Shown here: positions 47,271-56,907 of the stretch, piece by piece
Layout of the letters: each line of letters opens with the position of its first letter
How positions within the stretch are numbered: the stretch's first letter is position 1
NCBI GenBank assembly: GCA_030428355.1
Contig: JAUIBL010000026.1
Location: 1-56,986, forward strand
Origin: Alphaproteobacteria bacterium
GTDB lineage: Bacteria; Pseudomonadota; Alphaproteobacteria; Rhodobacterales; Rhodobacteraceae
Direction of reading: 5' to 3'
DNA length: 56,986 nt
Program-made: the position numbers and the translations under genes
Notes under the pieces: generated by a model
What the model was told of the DNA's origin: nothing
Seen by the model: only the letters and a program-made list of their open reading frames with translations
Database searches by the model: none

Positions 47271-47738
47271 ATGCAGGTGACAGGAACCGAGGATGTTGAA
47301 GCCTCTATTGATCATGTCTTCTCGGAATTGACCGCCTTTGACGCTCTGGAGCGGCAGGCGATGCGGCGCGGGATCGAGGTGCGGCGACGGTTCAGCGGGG
47401 CTGCTCCGGGTATTGGCGAAGGATGGGAAGCGCAGTTCAAGTTCCGCGGGAAGATGCGAGAGGCGCGGATCACTCTGGAGGCCTGTGACGCGCCGAACAT
47501 GGTTCAATTCGGCGGGGTGTCCGGCGGTCTTGAGACCAGCACGCTGGTCGAACTGGTGCCGTTGTCGCCAAACCGGACACGGGTTTCGGTTATGTTCAAG
47601 ATGATGCCCAAGACCCTGTCCGCACGCCTTCTGGTGCAATCGTTCAAACTGGCCCGATCCAGAATCAACAAGCGCTTCAAGGCGCGCATGGCGCAATATG
47701 CGCGTGACATCGAAAACAAGGTGGTCAAGATCGCATGA
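47271..47738 (+). CDS. SRPBCC-fold protein
   Basis: 155 aa without signal peptide. The pattern of N-terminal V-E-A-S-I-D-H-V-F and helix-grip C-terminus (RINKRFKARMAQYARDIE) suggests a START/SRPBCC ligand-binding fold; the ligand is unknown. It overlaps the DUF4198 gene by 4 bp (ATGA), suggesting coupled function. Confidence 0.7.
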   Translation: MQVTGTEDVEASIDHVFSELTAFDALERQAMRRGIEVRRRFSGAAPGIGEGWEAQFKFRGKMREARITLEACDAPNMVQFGGVSGGLETSTLVELVPLSPNRTRVSVMFKMMPKTLSARLLVQSFKLARSRINKRFKARMAQYARDIENKVVKIA

Positions 47739-48538
47739 TCCGGTCTGTTGGTCTTGGCGCGACGGCGCTGTTCTTTTCGGGTGTCGCGTCGGCGCATGAA
47801 TTCTGGATCGACCCTGTGGATTACACTGTGGCGTCCGAGGGCGCTCTGGTGGCCACGCTGCGGGTCGGGGAAACCTTTGCCGGTGCGGAACAGTCTTACC
47901 TGGAACGGAACTTCGTCCGCTTCGACATGCAGTGCGACGGAACGCTGGACGCGGTTCCGGGGCGCGCGGGTGATCGTCCTGCGCTGAATGTCGCGGCACC
48001 TCGGGACGGGTTGTGCGTCATCATCCACCAGACCCGCGATTACACTCTGACCTATAATGACTGGCAGAAATTCGTCAATTTTGTCGAGCACAAGGATTTC
48101 GCCGGGGTGTTGGACGAACACGCCGCCCGAGGATTGCCGGAAACAGGCTTTGTCGAACTGTACAGCCGGTACGCCAAGAGCCTGATCGCTGTCGGAGACG
48201 GTGCAGGCTCTGACACCGAAATGGGGCTGGTGACCGAGATCGTGGCCGAAGCCAATCCGTATACCGACGATGTCGCAGGCGGGTTCCCGATCCGGGTGCT
48301 TTACAACGGGAAGGCCCGCGGCGATGCCCAGGTCGAGCTGTTCGCCCGCCCGCCCGAAGGTGCGGTCGAGGTCACGCTGCATCGTACGGATGCCGAGGGC
48401 CGCGTCACTCTGCCGGTGCAGCCGGGCTATGCCTACCTTGCCGATGCCGTGGTGCTCAGACCACTTGAGGCGCAGGCCGAGAAAGACCCGGTCTGGGAAA
48501 GCCTGTGGGCGTCCCTGACATTCGCCGTGCCGGAGTGA
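47735..48538 (+). CDS. DUF4198 exported protein
   Basis: 267 aa with a signal peptide (IRSVGLGATALFFSGVASA) ending AHEFWIDP, the hallmark of DUF4198 proteins often found near metal transport genes. The mature part has Ig-like strands (FPIRVLYNGKARGDAQVELFARP, TDAEGRVTLPVQPGYAYLAD). Periplasmic or exported; function unknown. Translationally coupled to the SRPBCC gene and convergent with hemC. Confidence 0.85.
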   Translation: MIRSVGLGATALFFSGVASAHEFWIDPVDYTVASEGALVATLRVGETFAGAEQSYLERNFVRFDMQCDGTLDAVPGRAGDRPALNVAAPRDGLCVIIHQTRDYTLTYNDWQKFVNFVEHKDFAGVLDEHAARGLPETGFVELYSRYAKSLIAVGDGAGSDTEMGLVTEIVAEANPYTDDVAGGFPIRVLYNGKARGDAQVELFARPPEGAVEVTLHRTDAEGRVTLPVQPGYAYLADAVVLRPLEAQAEKDPVWESLWASLTFAVPE

Positions 48539-48540
48539 CC

Positions 48541-48564
48541 GGCACGGGTGTTAATTCCCGTGCC
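48541..48564. terminator. Convergent hairpin between DUF4198 and hemC
   Basis: GGCACGGG-N8-CCCGTGCC is a perfect 8-bp stem over the ends of two converging genes, including the hemC stop. It is probably a bidirectional transcript end, though no long T run follows. Confidence 0.6.
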
Positions 48565-49513
48565 AGTCGAAAAAGCCGGGACCCGCGCGATCCAGCAAGG
48601 TGCGGGCCAGTGTCTTGCCCATCTCGGCACCATCGGCAATCGGGCCGCTGATTTCGTCGGCATGCGCTTCTGACCCGTCGGGGCGCAGCACTTCGCCGCG
48701 CAGGCGCAGGATATCGCCGTTCAGTTCGGCGAGACCGGCAATCGGTGTTTCGCACGAACCATCGAGGGCCGCGAGAAACGCGCGTTCGGCTGCAAGGCGT
48801 TGACCCGTGGGCGTGTCATGGATCGCGGCCAGCATCTGTGCCGCGCGGTCGTCGTTCACGCGCCGTTCGATGCCGATGGCACCCTGGGCTACGGCGGGGA
48901 GCATGTCGTCGGTTTCGATAGCCGTCTTCGGGACCTCATCCATCTTGAGCCGGTTGAGACCCGCCATGGCGAGGAACGTGCAGGAGGCGACGCCGTCCTC
49001 AAGCTTTTTCAGGCGGGTCTGCAGATTGCCACGGAACTCGACCACGTTGAGATCGGGGCGGCGGTTCATCAGTTGTGCCCGACGGCGCAGCGAGGATGTG
49101 CCGACAATCGCGCCCGAGGGCAGGTCGGCAATCCGCGTCACATTGTGAGAAATGAACGCATCGCGCACATCTTCGCGCGGCAGGTAACAGTCGAGCATCA
49201 GCCCCTCGGGCTGCGCCACGGGCATGTCCTTCATCGAATGCACGGCGATGTCGATCCGACCTTCGAGCATCGCTTCTTCGATTTCCTTGGTGAAGAGACC
49301 CTTGTTGCCGATCTCCTTGAGCGGGCGGTCCGCGTCGATCAGCGTGCGGTCATCGCCGATCGTCTTGATGACCACGATGTTGAACGCCTCGAACGGCAGG
49401 TCAAACGCCTTGGACAGGCGTTCGCGGGTTTCGTGGGCCTGAGCCAATGCCAGCGGGGAACCGCGTGTGCCGATGTTCAGGGGTTGGTCGGGTGTGGGCA
49501 GGTCAATCGTCAT
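48551..49513 (-). CDS. hemC: Hydroxymethylbilane synthase
   Basis: 320 aa. The enzyme polymerises porphobilinogen into the linear tetrapyrrole for heme and bacteriochlorophyll. Seen are IGTRGSPLALAQAHETRERL at the start, SMKDMPV-type region, SSLRRRAQL and the cofactor-binding Cys near residue 254 (DGSCETPIAG). The start at 49513 matches the family N-terminus; the long upstream frame is not supported. Divergent from hemE. Confidence 0.95.
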   Translation of the reverse strand: MTIDLPTPDQPLNIGTRGSPLALAQAHETRERLSKAFDLPFEAFNIVVIKTIGDDRTLIDADRPLKEIGNKGLFTKEIEEAMLEGRIDIAVHSMKDMPVAQPEGLMLDCYLPREDVRDAFISHNVTRIADLPSGAIVGTSSLRRRAQLMNRRPDLNVVEFRGNLQTRLKKLEDGVASCTFLAMAGLNRLKMDEVPKTAIETDDMLPAVAQGAIGIERRVNDDRAAQMLAAIHDTPTGQRLAAERAFLAALDGSCETPIAGLAELNGDILRLRGEVLRPDGSEAHADEISGPIADGAEMGKTLARTLLDRAGPGFFDWHGN

Positions 49514-49537
49514 GAATCGATCTTTATGCGTGTAAAC

Positions 49538-49567
49538 TTGTCCTGACAACCATGCTTGTCTTGACAT
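49538..49567. promoter_or_regulatory. Tandem palindromes in the hemC-hemE gap
   Basis: TTGTC-CT-GACAA at 49538-49549 is a perfect palindrome; TTGTC-TT-GACAT at 49556-49567 is its near copy, 18 bp downstream. The second includes TTGACA, a minus-35-like box reading toward hemE. The pair could bind one regulator acting on both heme genes. Confidence 0.5.
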
Positions 49568-49614
49568 ATGTGTTTCTAAGGTTGATCCGAGAGCAATAGA
49601 CAAGGAAAGACCTG

Positions 49615-50649
49615 ATGAGCCAGACAAAAACCATCCTCCGTGCCCTTGCGGGCGAAACTCTTCCGACCCCGCCGATCTGGATGATGCGTCAGGCTGGCCG
49701 TTACCTGCCCGAGTATCGGGCGACACGCGCGCAGGCCGGGGATTTCCTGTCGCTTTGCTACAATTCGGAATTGGCGGCCGAGGTCACGCTGCAGCCGATC
49801 CGCCGTTATGGCTTTGATGCGGCGATCCTGTTTGCCGACATTCTGCTGTTGCCGCAGGCGCTGGGCGCCGACCTTTGGTTTGTGACAGGCGAAGGCCCGC
49901 GCCTGTCGACGATCACCACGCAGGCCGAGTTCGACAAGCTGGGCCGCGGCGAGATGATCCATGACACGCTGAACCCGGTCTACGAGACCGTGCGCATCCT
50001 GCGCCGCGAATTGCCCGAGGAAACCACGCTGATCGGGTTTGCCGGGGCGCCGTGGACGGTGGCCACCTACATGATCGCAGGACGCGGCACGCCCGATCAG
50101 GGGCCGGCACATGCTCTCAAGGAAGAGAACCGCGCGCTGTTCGAGGCGATCTTGGAACGGCTGACCGAAAGCACTATCGATTACCTGTCGGCGCAGATCG
50201 ACGCCGGTGCCGAAGTGGTCAAGATTTTCGATAGCTGGGCCGGATCGCTCAAGGGCGACGATTTCGAGCGGTATGCCAAGTACCCCGCCAAGGTCATCAC
50301 CGAAGAGATCAAGCGCCGTCATCCGGGCATTCCCGTGATCGCTTTCCCGCGTCAGGCTGGCGACGGGTATATCGGGTTCCATGCGGCAACTGGTGCGGAT
50401 TGCGTCGCCGTCGATGACAGCGTGACGCCGGAATGGGTGGCCGAGCATGTGCAGCCGGGTGGCTGTGTGCAGGGTAACCTTGCCTCGCATCACATGGTGA
50501 CAGGTGGCGACGCGCTTGTGACCGAGACCCGCAAGGTTGTGGATGCTCTCAAGAACGGGCCGCATATCTTCAACCTTGGTCACGGGATCACGCCGGATGC
50601 GGACCCCGAGAACGTGCAGCTGATGATCGACACGGTGCGCGGCGCTTAA
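49615..50649 (+). CDS. hemE: Uroporphyrinogen decarboxylase
   Basis: 344 aa. It decarboxylates uroporphyrinogen III to coproporphyrinogen III. The signature [21 protein letters not shown] at the N-terminus and the second motif [19 protein letters not shown] are intact. Stop overlaps the convergent DMT gene by 4 bp. Confidence 0.96.
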   Translation: MSQTKTILRALAGETLPTPPIWMMRQAGRYLPEYRATRAQAGDFLSLCYNSELAAEVTLQPIRRYGFDAAILFADILLLPQALGADLWFVTGEGPRLSTITTQAEFDKLGRGEMIHDTLNPVYETVRILRRELPEETTLIGFAGAPWTVATYMIAGRGTPDQGPAHALKEENRALFEAILERLTESTIDYLSAQIDAGAEVVKIFDSWAGSLKGDDFERYAKYPAKVITEEIKRRHPGIPVIAFPRQAGDGYIGFHAATGADCVAVDDSVTPEWVAEHVQPGGCVQGNLASHHMVTGGDALVTETRKVVDALKNGPHIFNLGHGITPDADPENVQLMIDTVRGA

Positions 50650-50656
50650 CGCCGCG
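50638..50656. terminator. Hairpin over the hemE-DMT convergence
   Basis: CGCGGCG-CTTAA-CGCCGCG forms a perfect 7-bp stem with the overlapping stop codons of hemE and the DMT gene in its loop. A bidirectional terminator is likely. Confidence 0.6.
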
Positions 50657-51626
50657 TGGCCACGTGTTTGCTGGCCACGATTCTACGACCTTTCTGACGT
50701 TCCCGTAGAAATACGAACAGACCTGCGCCAAGGATCATGGCGCAGCCTGTCCATATCGCGGGCGTCGGCCATTCTGCAAAGATCAACCAGCCCCAGAAGA
50801 TCGCCAGCGGCAGCCCTATGTATTCGAAGGGCGCGATGCTGGCTGACGGGGCCATGCGATAGGCGGCAGTGACGCAATAGGCGATGATGCCGTTGCAGAT
50901 GCCTGTCAGGATAAACAGCGGCCAGTCCTGCTCTGTTGGCCAGACCCAGGCCCGCAGCAGGAAATGCAGGCTGGGTGCATCGGGGCCGGGGTCGGACTTG
51001 CCGTCACCGACGGTCAGGAAGAAGAGGCTAGAGACCAGCAAGAACATCAACTGGTTGTAGATGGTCAGCGCCGCAGTGCTGCTTTTGACGCCCAGTGCTC
51101 GGGTCATCACGGCCATCGCGGCATAAAGCGACGCGGCAATCACGGGCAGTGCAAAAAGCCATGGTGGCCCGTAGACAGAGCCGCCGCCCCACGGTTCCTG
51201 CATCACGATCACGCCAAGGAAGCCGAAGACAATCGCGCCAAGCCGCAGCGGGCCGACCTGTTCCCCAAGGAAAAGAAAGCTGAACAGCGTGATGAAGAGC
51301 GGCCCGACAAAGAAGAGTGCCGTCGTCAGGCCAAGCGGCAGGACCGCCAGCGAGGCGAAGAAGGTCATGTTTGCGGCAACCAGTGTCAGCCCGCGCAGCG
51401 CATGCAGGCCGGGGCGGCTGGTGCGCAGCAATGACAACCCGCCTTCGAGATGCAACATGACGGCCGAAAAGACGATCCCGATGGCCGTGCGCGTGAACAC
51501 GATCTGGTGCAGCGGGTAGCCGCCGGACAACGCCTTGATCAGCATGTCATTGATTGAAATGGCGAAGACGCCGATGCAGATCAGAGTGATGCCACGCGCC
51601 ACGTTCGAGTCGGATTGGGAGGTCAT
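50646..51626 (-). CDS. EamA/DMT-family permease
   Basis: 326 aa with ten predicted membrane helices in two EamA repeats: the first ([35 protein letters not shown]) and the second after the central [32 protein letters not shown]. Basic C-terminus. Substrate is not known; relatives export amino acids, nucleosides or drugs. Confidence 0.88.
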   Translation of the reverse strand: MTSQSDSNVARGITLICIGVFAISINDMLIKALSGGYPLHQIVFTRTAIGIVFSAVMLHLEGGLSLLRTSRPGLHALRGLTLVAANMTFFASLAVLPLGLTTALFFVGPLFITLFSFLFLGEQVGPLRLGAIVFGFLGVIVMQEPWGGGSVYGPPWLFALPVIAASLYAAMAVMTRALGVKSSTAALTIYNQLMFLLVSSLFFLTVGDGKSDPGPDAPSLHFLLRAWVWPTEQDWPLFILTGICNGIIAYCVTAAYRMAPSASIAPFEYIGLPLAIFWGWLIFAEWPTPAIWTGCAMILGAGLFVFLRERQKGRRIVASKHVATRR

Positions 51627-51774
51627 GCCTCAGGCATAGGCGCAGCGCGGGGAAAGGTCAGGTCCAAAAACGACCTGCACACGGCTTGCGTTCTGATGCA
51701 CGTCTTTGGGGATTGCGTCCGCTTTTGGTGGCATTAGGTATGCCCCTTGTCCGTTTGAAAAGGAGGACCGAGCC

Positions 51775-52707
51775 ATGCCGATGGTCGAGATCAGCAATGT
51801 CCGCAAGGCCTATGCGAGCGGCTTTGAGGCGCTCAAAGGCGCATCGCTTGATATTCACGAAGGCGAAATTCTGGCGCTGCTCGGCCCCAACGGTGCGGGA
51901 AAAACCACGCTGATTTCGACGATCTGCGGGATCACGCAGCCCACATCGGGCACGATCACCGTGGGCGGGCATGACGTGGTCACCGATTATCGCGGCGCGC
52001 GGTCTTTGGTTGGCTTGGTGCCGCAGGAGATCAATCTCGAACCGTTTGAACGGGTCATCAACACGGTGCGGTTTTCGCGCGGGCTGTTCGGCAAACCCAA
52101 GGATGATGCGCTGCTGGAGCGCATCCTGCGGCAACTGTCGCTTTGGGACAAACGCGACAACCGGATCATGGAACTGTCCGGCGGGATGAAGCGGCGGGTG
52201 CTGATTGCCAAGGCACTGGCGCACGAGCCGCGCGTGCTGTTTCTGGATGAGCCGACCGCCGGGGTGGATGTCGAGTTGCGCCGCGACATGTGGGAGATCG
52301 TGGCCGGGCTGAAAGAGGCCGGGGTGACGATCATCCTGACCACTCATTACATCGAAGAGGCCGAGGCGATTGCTGACCGGATCGCTGTGATCAACAAGGG
52401 CGAGATCCTGCTGGTCGAGGAAAAGAGCGCGCTGATGACCCGGTTGGGGCAAAAGGAATTGCGGATCGAATTGCACGATCCGGTTGACGCGTTGCCCGAG
52501 GCTTTGGCGGATCGGGGTCTGCGGATCGAAGAGGACGGGCAGGTGTTGGTGTATTCCTACGACACCGCGCAGGACCGCACGGGAATCGCAACGCTGATCC
52601 GCGAGGTGAGCGAGGCGGGTCTGGTGCTGCGGGACCTGCAGACGCGGCAGAACTCGCTTGAGGATATTTTCGTCGGGCTGGTCTCGAAACAGGAGGATGC
52701 GGCATGA
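51775..52707 (+). CDS. ABC exporter ATPase (YadG-like)
   Basis: 310 aa. Walker [10 protein letters not shown] near residue 40, signature LSGGMKRRV and Walker [18 protein letters not shown]; the C-terminal region resembles ABC-2 type exporter ATPases such as YadG/NodI. Start 51775 is set by AAAAGGAGGA. It overlaps the permease by 4 bp. Confidence 0.9.
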   Translation: MPMVEISNVRKAYASGFEALKGASLDIHEGEILALLGPNGAGKTTLISTICGITQPTSGTITVGGHDVVTDYRGARSLVGLVPQEINLEPFERVINTVRFSRGLFGKPKDDALLERILRQLSLWDKRDNRIMELSGGMKRRVLIAKALAHEPRVLFLDEPTAGVDVELRRDMWEIVAGLKEAGVTIILTTHYIEEAEAIADRIAVINKGEILLVEEKSALMTRLGQKELRIELHDPVDALPEALADRGLRIEEDGQVLVYSYDTAQDRTGIATLIREVSEAGLVLRDLQTRQNSLEDIFVGLVSKQEDAA

Positions 52708-53465
52708 ACTGGCAGGCCATCCGCGCGATCTATGTCTTCGAGATGTCGCGCTTTTTCCGGACGCTGTTGCAGAGCTTCGTGTCCCCGGTGATTTCGACCT
52801 CGCTGTATTTCGTGGTCTTCGGTGCCGCCATCGGCAGCCGCATCGATCAGGTTGAGGGCGTGTCTTACGGCGCGTTCATCGTGCCGGGGCTGATCATGCT
52901 GTCGGTGATGACGCAGGCGATTTCCAACGCGTCCTTCGGGATCTATTTTCCGAAATTCATCGGCACGATCTACGAACTTCTGTCCGCCCCGATCAACTTT
53001 CTGGAAATCGTTTTGGGCTATGTGGGGGCTGCGGCCACCAAGGCGCTGTTCATCGGGCTCGTGATCCTTGGCACATCGGCGCTGTTCGTTGATTTGAGCA
53101 TCCAGCACCCGCTCGCGATGCTGGCGTTTCTTGTGCTGACCTGCCTCAGCTTTGCACTGTTCGGCTTCATTATCGGCATCTGGGCCGGGAATTTCGAACA
53201 GTTGCAACTGATCCCGCTGCTGGTGGTGACCCCCTTGGTGTTTCTGGGCGGGTCGTTCTATTCGATCTCGATGCTGCCGCCGGTCTGGCAGACGATCTCG
53301 TTCTTCAACCCGGTGGTGTACCTTGTGTCTGGGTTCCGCTGGTCGTTCTTCGGCGTGGCGGATGTGCCCATCGGGCTCAGTCTGTTGGCCATCGCGGGCT
53401 TTACGCTGCTCTGCCTTGCGATCATCTGGTGGATCTTCAAGACGGGCTGGCGCATCCGGCAATAG
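52704..53465 (+). CDS. ABC-2 type permease (YadH-like)
   Basis: 253 aa with six membrane segments and ABC-2 features: [24 protein letters not shown], the IGSRI loop and the [31 protein letters not shown] motif. With the ATPase it forms an exporter for an unknown compound, perhaps a polysaccharide or drug. Confidence 0.9.
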   Translation: MNWQAIRAIYVFEMSRFFRTLLQSFVSPVISTSLYFVVFGAAIGSRIDQVEGVSYGAFIVPGLIMLSVMTQAISNASFGIYFPKFIGTIYELLSAPINFLEIVLGYVGAAATKALFIGLVILGTSALFVDLSIQHPLAMLAFLVLTCLSFALFGFIIGIWAGNFEQLQLIPLLVVTPLVFLGGSFYSISMLPPVWQTISFFNPVVYLVSGFRWSFFGVADVPIGLSLLAIAGFTLLCLAIIWWIFKTGWRIRQ

Positions 53466-53480
53466 GCCGGATGCCGCAGT

Positions 53481-53810
53481 TCAGATGCTGACGATCACCA
53501 CTCCCGCAAGAACCAGCGCGCCGCCGGCAAGTTCGCGGCCGCTGAGCGGCTGCCCCACGAAATAGGTGGCACCGAGCACCAGCAGTGTCTCGGTTGCCAT
53601 GATGGCGATATAGGCGATGCCCAGATCGACCTGCCGCAAGAGCAGGATTTCCGCCGTCACGACGGCTGCGAGCATCAGTGCAATCGCGCCTAGTATGATC
53701 GTGGTGGAGTCTTGGGAGGCGATTTTCATCAGGATTGTTGCAATGGCGTAGCCAACGCCGGCGGTAAAGACCAGAAAGGCCTTGTTCGAAAATAGATCGA
53801 AGACAAGCAT
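53481..53810 (-). CDS. SMR-like small membrane protein, catalytic Glu missing
   Basis: 109 aa with four membrane helices. The SMR-like end (VDLGIAYIAIMATETLLVLGATYFVGQPLSGRELAGGALVLAGVVIVS) is clear. The TM1 position corresponding to EmrE Glu14 (AILAEVIGTTLMK) reads Tyr here (AGVGYAIATILMK). Without the Glu, proton-coupled drug efflux is unlikely. It could be a flippase or a partner subunit. Confidence 0.7.
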   Translation of the reverse strand: MLVFDLFSNKAFLVFTAGVGYAIATILMKIASQDSTTIILGAIALMLAAVVTAEILLLRQVDLGIAYIAIMATETLLVLGATYFVGQPLSGRELAGGALVLAGVVIVSI

Positions 53811-53979
53811 GAGAGTACCGTTTTAATTGAATGAAGGTCGAAAAATAACTTCTTTGTCCACAATACCACGGTTCAGATGCCTGTACAGACAGGAAATCCC
53901 TACCTCGCGCGGAATTTCGATCATTCAATAGAGTATACCTCGGGCCGGACGATCACATCGACACCGATCCGATCGAAGA
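53811..53979. other. Gap between SMR-like and YeeE/YedE genes
   Basis: 169 bp with relatively low GC and no gene. Both neighbours are on the minus strand, so this is the promoter of the SMR-like gene and the 3' end of the YeeE gene. Confidence 0.4.
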
Positions 53980-55041
53980 TCAGATTGCTGCGGGCTGTCC
54001 ACGGCCCCCCATGACCAGATCCATGCTCATCCCGCCGATCCACATGCAGAAGAGCGCGAGCCAGGCCGTTCCGGCAAAGATCGATCCACCGGTGACCCCT
54101 GCACCTATGGCACAGCCTCCGGCGAGCATGCCGCCAAACCCCATCAGGGCGGCGCCGACCATGGCGTTGCGCATGGGCGTTGGGCCTTCGAAGCCTTGGA
54201 ACTTCAGCTCTCCGGCAACGAAGGCGGCGAGGAATGACCCGATCACCACACCCGGAACCAGACCGACATCGAATTCGAGGATCGACGAACGGTCGAGGAA
54301 GAACATGAGCGTATTGGCCGATGGCCCGGTAAATGTGGCGCTTTCGATCTGCACGGGTTCGAATGCGACAAGGCTGAGCGCATAGGTCAACGCCCATCCG
54401 AGCGCGACCGCGAAACCGACACCCGAGGCAAAGACAAGTCTCTGCCAGCCGATCTGGTTGCGCCGTGACAGCTCGAGCGCAAGCAGGGCGGTGGCCAGCC
54501 CGAAGACAAGCCCCGACCCCTGAGGCAGGTGCAGCGTGGTCAGCAGGTCCATGTTCCGCCCACCCGATGTGATCCACATGGAGGCAAGCCCGTCACGGAT
54601 CGGCGCAAGCCAGCCGGTGATGCTCATCTGGGCGACGACGGCAAAAATCAGCCCCGACACCACGGATCGCAGATTGCCGGTTGCGGCCAACACCAGAAGG
54701 CGTCCGGAACAGCCGCGCGCAAGCACCATGCCCGCGCCGAACATCAGACCGCCGATGATCGCGCCGGACCAGCTTCCTGAAACGGCCATCATGCGGGCTT
54801 CGCTTGTGTCGATCAGACCGAACATCTGTGCCGCCTGAACCCAGACGACGGCGGTCGAGAATGTGAGAAGCCAGACCGCAACCTTGTCCTGCATCATGCC
54901 GCGGGCAAATTCGACGGTCGCCGCCCGAAGACAGAAGCGCGATCGCTGCGCCGCGACACCGAATGTGATGCCGGTGATCAGGCCGAACAGGGCAGCGGTC
55001 GGCGCTTCGCCGATTTGATCCAAAAGGGTGACAAGGTCCAT
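53980..55041 (-). CDS. YeeE/YedE-family sulfur-species transporter
   Basis: 353 aa and about ten membrane helices. The family's conserved Cys residues are in SRFCLR, ARGCSGR and GGCAIGAGV, which in YeeE form the thiosulfate path. It should import thiosulfate or related sulfur. It is divergent from the MFS gene, with an FNR-like box between them. Confidence 0.87.
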   Translation of the reverse strand: MDLVTLLDQIGEAPTAALFGLITGITFGVAAQRSRFCLRAATVEFARGMMQDKVAVWLLTFSTAVVWVQAAQMFGLIDTSEARMMAVSGSWSGAIIGGLMFGAGMVLARGCSGRLLVLAATGNLRSVVSGLIFAVVAQMSITGWLAPIRDGLASMWITSGGRNMDLLTTLHLPQGSGLVFGLATALLALELSRRNQIGWQRLVFASGVGFAVALGWALTYALSLVAFEPVQIESATFTGPSANTLMFFLDRSSILEFDVGLVPGVVIGSFLAAFVAGELKFQGFEGPTPMRNAMVGAALMGFGGMLAGGCAIGAGVTGGSIFAGTAWLALFCMWIGGMSMDLVMGGRGQPAAI

Positions 55042-55093
55042 GGCGGTCTCCGTCCGGGTTGGCCATGTATGCGCGAGGATGAATATGTGGGCT

Positions 55094-55107
55094 TTGATTT
55101 GGATCAG
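55094..55107. promoter_or_regulatory. FNR/FnrL-like box
   Basis: TTGAT-TTGG-ATCAG differs from the FNR consensus TTGAT-N4-ATCAA at one position. It lies 53 bp before the YeeE/YedE start and 175 bp before the MFS start. A palindrome GATCAC-T-GTGATC is nearby (55145-55157). Both suggest oxygen-related control, but the motif alone is not proof. Confidence 0.5.
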
Positions 55108-55281
55108 ATTGGCAGCGGCCTTAACCGAATCTCATCGATTTTGCGATCACTGTGATCTGACCGTACCGATGCCCACCCCCGCAAGAATGGAGACATGTCG
55201 CCATGTGAAGATATGCACAGTGGATGTTCTGGATCAGCTTGGCCCTCGCCAACGGGAAAAAGCAGGCGTAAAGGGATGGGC

Positions 55282-56514
55282 ATGAAGCGTGTTGTTCCCC
55301 TTTCAGATGCGCGTGAGTTGCCGATCCATCGACGACCCATAACGCTGCTCTTTCTGATGGCGATTGCCATGCCGCTGTCCTTTGCGACATGGTCGGCGCT
55401 GCTAAACAACTTCGTCATCGAGGTGGCTCAGTTCGATGGATCGGATATCGGCTGGCTGCACACGGTTCGTGAGATTCCCGGGTTTCTGGCCGTTGGCGTG
55501 ATCGCGGTGATCATTTTCATTCGCGAACAGACGCTTGCGATGATCTCTTTGGCGATGTTGGGGGTCGCAACGGCGCTGACCGCCTATTTCCCGTCCATGG
55601 GCGGATTGCTGTTCGTCACGCTGATCAGTTCGATTGGGTTCCATTACTACGAAACGGTGAACCAATCGCTGCAGTTGCAGTGGCTTCCCAAGGACCGCGC
55701 GCCGCAGATGCTGGGCCTGCTGGTATCCGCCGCATCGGCAGCGACGCTGGTGGCCTATGGCGTGATCGTGGTCACATGGCGGGCGTATGATCTGAGTTAC
55801 AATTTCGTCTACATGGTCTCTGGCGCGCTGACGCTGATCATCGTGGCCTATTGCGTGGTCATGATGCCGCATTTCGAGGCGCCGAACCCGCAGGTCAAGA
55901 AGTTCGTCCTGCGCAAACGGTACTGGCTATACTATGCCCTGCAATTCATGTCGGGCGCGCGGCGTCAGATCTTCGTCGTCTTCGCCGCCTTCATGATGGT
56001 GGAGCGGTTCGGGCTGGATGTGGATCAGATCACCAAGCTGATGCTGGTGACACTTGTGGCGAACATGGTGCTGGCGCCGATGCTTGGTCAGATCGTTCAC
56101 CGGTTCGGCGAACGCAACGCGATGGTGGTCGAATATGTCGGTCTGGTGATCGTGTTCGTTCTTTATGGTGGCATCTACTGGTTTGGCTGGGGCGTGATGC
56201 TGGCCACCGTGCTTTATATCGTGAACAATATCTTCTTTGCGCTCGCCCTTGCGCTGAAGACCTATTTCCAGAAGATCGCCGATCCCGGGGACATCGCCCC
56301 GACTGCAGCTGTGGCGTTCACCATCAACCACATCGCGGCGGTCTTTCTGCCAGCGCTTCTGGGGTACTTATGGCTGATCTCTCCGGGTGCGGTCTTTTCG
56401 CTGGCGGCGGGCATGGCGCTTGTGTCGCTGATGCTGGCGCTGATGATCCCAAGGCATCCGGAACCGGGGAACGAAACCGTGTTCTCGGCGCTCGTCACTG
56501 CGCCGGCCGAGTGA
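55282..56514 (+). CDS. MFS transporter
   Basis: 410 aa with 12 predicted helices, starting with a short basic N-terminus (KRVVPLSDARELPIHRRPITLLFLMAIAMPLSF). A charged loop after helix 6 (HFEAPNPQVKKFVLRKRYWLYY) separates the halves. Start 55282 is chosen over ATG at 55276 by its spacing from AAAGGGA. Substrate not recognisable. Confidence 0.85.
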   Translation: MKRVVPLSDARELPIHRRPITLLFLMAIAMPLSFATWSALLNNFVIEVAQFDGSDIGWLHTVREIPGFLAVGVIAVIIFIREQTLAMISLAMLGVATALTAYFPSMGGLLFVTLISSIGFHYYETVNQSLQLQWLPKDRAPQMLGLLVSAASAATLVAYGVIVVTWRAYDLSYNFVYMVSGALTLIIVAYCVVMMPHFEAPNPQVKKFVLRKRYWLYYALQFMSGARRQIFVVFAAFMMVERFGLDVDQITKLMLVTLVANMVLAPMLGQIVHRFGERNAMVVEYVGLVIVFVLYGGIYWFGWGVMLATVLYIVNNIFFALALALKTYFQKIADPGDIAPTAAVAFTINHIAAVFLPALLGYLWLISPGAVFSLAAGMALVSLMLALMIPRHPEPGNETVFSALVTAPAE

Positions 56515-56517
56515 CCT

Positions 56518-56868
56518 TCATCGACACAATGGTGAAATATTGAAAAAGGTGATCTGTTCTTTGATCATCTCCATTTCAATTTTTGATGCACACCCACTGT
56601 CGGTCAACGCTGTGCCTTCCAGTGTTGTTGATCCCCCTGACATGCTCACGCCCGAAAACGAGATGTCGGTATAAGGCTGAACACCGTCAAAAATCGCCAG
56701 GATTTTCTGAGAGTTTTCTTCGGTCTGTAAGGATTGGTGAAGGAACGCTCTGGCTTGTTCGTGGTTTCCGGTGCTGCTCAGCATCAGGAAATCGCGCGCG
56801 ACCGTGCGGGCACCCGAACTGAAGTACATGATCGACGCATATCCGAGCACGGCAATTACAACGATCAC
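56518..56868 (-). CDS. Membrane-anchored hypothetical protein
   Basis: 116 aa. One N-terminal membrane segment (MIVVIAVLGYASIMYFSSG) is followed by a small domain with the pattern of helix-rich N-part and strands at the end (DISFSGVSMSGGSTTLEGTALTDSGCASKIEMEMIKEQITFFNISPLC). Not recognised. Converges with the MFS gene stop. Confidence 0.6.
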   Translation of the reverse strand: MIVVIAVLGYASIMYFSSGARTVARDFLMLSSTGNHEQARAFLHQSLQTEENSQKILAIFDGVQPYTDISFSGVSMSGGSTTLEGTALTDSGCASKIEMEMIKEQITFFNISPLCR

Positions 56869-56907
56869 TGTACTGGGGCACGGTTATGAGACATCGCTTT
56901 GCGCTGG

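Noticed and set aside
53921..54577. Minus-strand frame inside the YeeE/YedE gene
   Set aside because: Another frame of the same strand; the transporter frame has the conserved Cys motifs.
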